Assembly: GCA_003248865.1 (NCBI GenBank)
Contig: QFPK01000009.1
Location: 68,720 to 132,719, forward strand
Length of the DNA: 64,000 nt
Direction: 5' to 3'
DNA from: Sphingomonas sp.
GTDB taxonomy: Bacteria; Pseudomonadota; Alphaproteobacteria; Sphingomonadales; Sphingomonadaceae
In this document: positions 61,731-64,000 of the stretch, piece by piece
Layout of the letters: every line of letters starts with the position of its first letter
Numbering within the stretch: position 1 is the stretch's first letter
Notes under the pieces: generated by a model
The model's input: only the letters and a program-made list of their open reading frames with translations
Database searches by the model: none
What the model was told of the DNA's origin: nothing
Position numbers and translations under genes: made by a program

Positions 61731-63514
61731 CGGCCGCCCGCCCCGGCTGTGCCCAGACGGCCCAGCCGATAGCGCGGCAACTGGGTGCTGCCGGTGTTGG
61801 TGTCGCGGTCCTCGACGATCTCATAGCCGAGATCCGTGAGCAGCGTGCCCTGCGCGCGGGAGAGGTTGGCGCGGGCCACCATCAGCGTCGCCTGCGCTTC
61901 TGCGAAATCCAGTTCCGCGCGCATCAGCCGATCCTGCCCAGTCAGCAGCTGGTCCAGATAGAAGACGCCGTCGGAGGCGCCGCCTCCCGAACTCACGCCG
62001 GACTGCCAGCGATCCTCGATCACCTTCTGGTCGGCGGCGGCCAGCGACAGCGCCTCGGCGCGTTCGGCCAGCTCGTTCTGCGCGGTCGCCATCTCGTTGG
62101 CGGAGACTTCCAGCTCCAGCAGCACCGTGTCGACCGTGGTGCGGGCCTGCAGGGCCTGCTGCACGGTCTCGATGCGGCGGCGCTTGTGCCGCGCGTCGCG
62201 TTCGTCCGGCCCGATCGGAACAGAGAAGCGCACGCCGGCGGTGTAGCTCGGCCGGTTGTCGAAGCCGTCGTTGAAGGGCGCCGAGACGAACTCTCCGTTC
62301 GCGCCGCCGTTCACCGAGCCTTCCAGCACCAGATCCAGCTGGGGCATGCGCTCGTTGCCGGCCATGCCCTCGCGCAGCAGCGCCGAGCGATAGTTCAGGA
62401 AGGCCGAGCGGATTTCGGGCCGGTTCTGCATTGCCGTGTCCACCAGCTTGCGGGCGTCCACTTCGGTGCGCTCCAGCCGGGGCCGGTCCGCCGGCACCAC
62501 GGAGGGCGCGCCGGCATCGGTGATGACGGGATCGTTGATCAACGCCTTCAGCCGCGCCTCTGCGTTGCGCACAGCATTTTCGGCCCGCACCAGCCCGGCG
62601 GCGCGCGTGGCGCTCACGGCGCGCGCGCGGCTGATCTGCAGCGGCAGTGCATCCACGCCCTCGCGGCCGGCCAGTCGCTTCGCCAGCGCGTTCACGGCGC
62701 CCGCGCCCTGCTGTTCCTGCACGAAATTGCTGCGCGCGAGATACAGCACCCAATAGGCGCGGATCACTTCCAGCAGATGGCTTTCGGATTGACGGCGGAA
62801 CTCGTCGCGCGCGGCCTCGGCCTCATTTTTCGCGACGCGTTCGGTCGCGCGGCCATAATCCACCCCGGCGCCGCGCCACAGCGGCTGCACCAGGCTGAGG
62901 CTGGTGCGCGACCGCGACTGGCGATGCGGGTTGTAGGTGATGATGTTGCTGTCCAGCCGGGAGAAGCGCTGCGCGAGCGTCACTTCCGCCCCGGTGCGAA
63001 CGCGGGTGCGCACGCCGGCCTCGGCGACATATTCCGTATCTTTCTGGCGCGGATCGCCCGCCGTCTGCGACAGCGCCGTGGTGGGATCGTTGCGATAGGC
63101 GTGGCGCCCTTCCGCGAAGACCTCGGGCGCGTACCGGCCGGCGGCTTCATCGACAGCTGTGTCGCGAATCGCCGGCAGCGTCCCGAAGCTGTTGATCTGC
63201 AAGGACGATCGCGACGCCTTGTCCACCAGATCCTTCAGCAGGAACGCCTGACCGCCCGCAGACGGAGTGGTGGCTGCCGCCTCCCACCAGGCCAGCCCGG
63301 CGGTCTGGCTCGTCATCGGAGCCAGCACCGGCGGCTGCGCGATGCCGCGCCGCGCGACCGCGCCCGTCACGAACTGCTCGAAATCGCGCGCCTCGCGGTC
63401 GACTTCCGACAGAAGGATCCGGTGCCCGGGGGCACCGCTCGGGATCAGCGCAGGCGGCCCGGCCGCCTCGGCAAGCGCAGCAACGGGCAGCAACAGCAGA
63501 ACCGCTGCCCCCAT
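61727..63514 (-). CDS. TolC-family outer membrane factor
   Basis: A 595-residue protein. A signal peptide (AAVLLLLPVAALAEAAG) begins at ATG 63514; the frame extends upstream without signal features, and a TTG 24 bases upstream is possible. The helical repeats are typical: TLAQRFSRLDSNIIT and a VQPLWRGAGVDYGRATERVA block in the first half, and TVDTVLLELEVSANEMATAQN then EAQATLMVARANLSRAQGTL in the second. TolC trimers form the outer-membrane exit duct. The gene overlaps the giant-protein gene by 4 bases (ATGA), so duct and substrate are co-translated. Confidence 0.85.
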   Translation of the reverse strand: MGAAVLLLLPVAALAEAAGPPALIPSGAPGHRILLSEVDREARDFEQFVTGAVARRGIAQPPVLAPMTSQTAGLAWWEAAATTPSAGGQAFLLKDLVDKASRSSLQINSFGTLPAIRDTAVDEAAGRYAPEVFAEGRHAYRNDPTTALSQTAGDPRQKDTEYVAEAGVRTRVRTGAEVTLAQRFSRLDSNIITYNPHRQSRSRTSLSLVQPLWRGAGVDYGRATERVAKNEAEAARDEFRRQSESHLLEVIRAYWVLYLARSNFVQEQQGAGAVNALAKRLAGREGVDALPLQISRARAVSATRAAGLVRAENAVRNAEARLKALINDPVITDAGAPSVVPADRPRLERTEVDARKLVDTAMQNRPEIRSAFLNYRSALLREGMAGNERMPQLDLVLEGSVNGGANGEFVSAPFNDGFDNRPSYTAGVRFSVPIGPDERDARHKRRRIETVQQALQARTTVDTVLLELEVSANEMATAQNELAERAEALSLAAADQKVIEDRWQSGVSSGGGASDGVFYLDQLLTGQDRLMRAELDFAEAQATLMVARANLSRAQGTLLTDLGYEIVEDRDTNTGSTQLPRYRLGRLGTAGAGGR

Positions 63515-63951
63515 CCTCCGCCTGTTTGTCCCTCCCAATGAAAACGCAATAACCGACCTGATTCGACCCGCCGACACTCCGACCCCCAAAAAACAGTCGA
63601 CACGTGCATGACGTACAGCGAGCAGTCCGACCGGCTGGCCACCCCCATGCCTCTGCGACAATCGGTGATCTAGCATGCGGGTTCGTTGACACCAGTCAAA
63701 TTCACAAAGCACGACTATCCGATGGCCCGGCCAACCCGATAGCCCCCACCAGAAGCCCCCTCCGTGTCAACAAACAGGACAGCGTCCGCATATCCACGCC
63801 GAGACATCAACTTACTCTATATGAATGACAAAATTGAATTTCGGCAAACGGCGGCAGGCACGTGCAGCGCCTTGTTTTCATGTTCTGCACATAATTTACA
63901 GTGTTCCGCGTCAGCACCAATGGCACAGATTTGAGGTTGTGATTTAAGGAG
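63515..63951. other. Upstream region of the TolC-giant operon
   Basis: No gene is supported. GC content falls clearly, especially from about 63800 to 63950, a pattern shared with the gap after tRNA-Lys on the other side of the secretion locus. On the minus strand TTGACTGGTGTCAA (near 63682-63697) is a small palindrome that may mark a regulatory site. No confident -35/-10 pair was fixed. Confidence 0.4.
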
Positions 63952-64000
63952 GGTTGGGGCTTCGTCGTAGTGACGAAGGAACGAAGATGAAGCCCCAACC
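63952..64000. other. Perfect inverted repeat at the window edge and possible gene start
   Basis: GGTTGGGGCTTC (63952-63963) is exactly inverted as GAAGCCCCAACC (63989-64000), ending on the last base. The loop holds AAGGAA then ATG at 63987 (MKPQ...), which could be the start of a gene continuing past the window with its ribosome site in the hairpin. It could also be a terminator or the end of a mobile element; the window stops too soon to tell. Confidence 0.5.

Noticed and set aside
63807..63998. 63-residue minus-strand frame at the window end
   Set aside because: No ribosome site or similarity, and it crosses the inverted repeat.

Overview
The window is a contiguous piece of a high-GC alphaproteobacterial chromosome, most likely from the Sphingomonadales. 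This rests on the SciP (DUF1153) and CtrA-type pair, the DUF3576-leuS-lptE-holA block, the mreBCD-mrdA-rodA cluster, and the very high GC with frequent GTG and TTG starts. The assignment comes from protein family content and gene order only; no search was run. About 52 protein-coding genes and one tRNA gene can be supported. No rRNA, CRISPR array or intact insertion sequence was seen.

Layout. 1-5.3 kb: end of a flippase-like membrane protein gene, dps, a secreted DUF3011 protein, argS and a SPOR-domain protein. 5.7-13.7 kb: a mixed metabolic and transport stretch with an SDR, an HHH-domain protein, an MFS carrier, a PuuD-like membrane protein, a DMT exporter, a P450 with an overlapping thioesterase, and two secreted proteins of unknown role. 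13.7-22.4 kb: mnmA, sciP with a CtrA-type regulator, a SpoU/TrmJ methyltransferase, lnt, metK, argB and a YitT protein. 22.7-29.2 kb: a minus-strand operon DUF3576-leuS-lptE-holA-LytS-LytR. 29.5-35.3 kb: a secreted protein, a hairpin-rich spacer with a perfect parS-like palindrome, then lysC-NMO-ptsP on the minus strand. 35.3-40.6 kb: a candidate leucine attenuator and leuA, three MliC-like lipoprotein genes, and mutL. 40.8-46.5 kb: the elongasome operon mreB-mreC-mreD-mrdA-rodA, followed by tRNA-Lys(CTT).

The most unusual part is 46.9-63.5 kb. Two convergent operons face each other. The plus-strand operon encodes an M50 zinc-protease-like membrane protein with a membrane-fusion-protein-like C-terminus, a periplasmic HlyD-like adaptor and a second, inner-membrane HlyD-like adaptor with a large N-terminal soluble domain. 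The minus-strand operon encodes a TolC-like outer membrane factor and a 3288-residue repetitive protein with an LEPR-XLL-like N-terminal motif and DUF11-like modules. The set looks like a dedicated export machine with its giant substrate, but it has no ABC ATPase and the giant protein has neither a Sec signal nor RTX repeats.

A second unusual element is a dispersed non-coding repeat of about 230-260 bp (four near-complete copies and one remnant) built from hairpin modules. One copy has 15-bp inverted ends, and most copies sit between convergent genes. A perfect 16-bp parS-like palindrome at 30658 lies about 1.4 kb from the holA-lptE-leuS block, which in many alphaproteobacteria is close to parAB and the origin. 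The window may therefore be origin-proximal, although parAB themselves are not in it.
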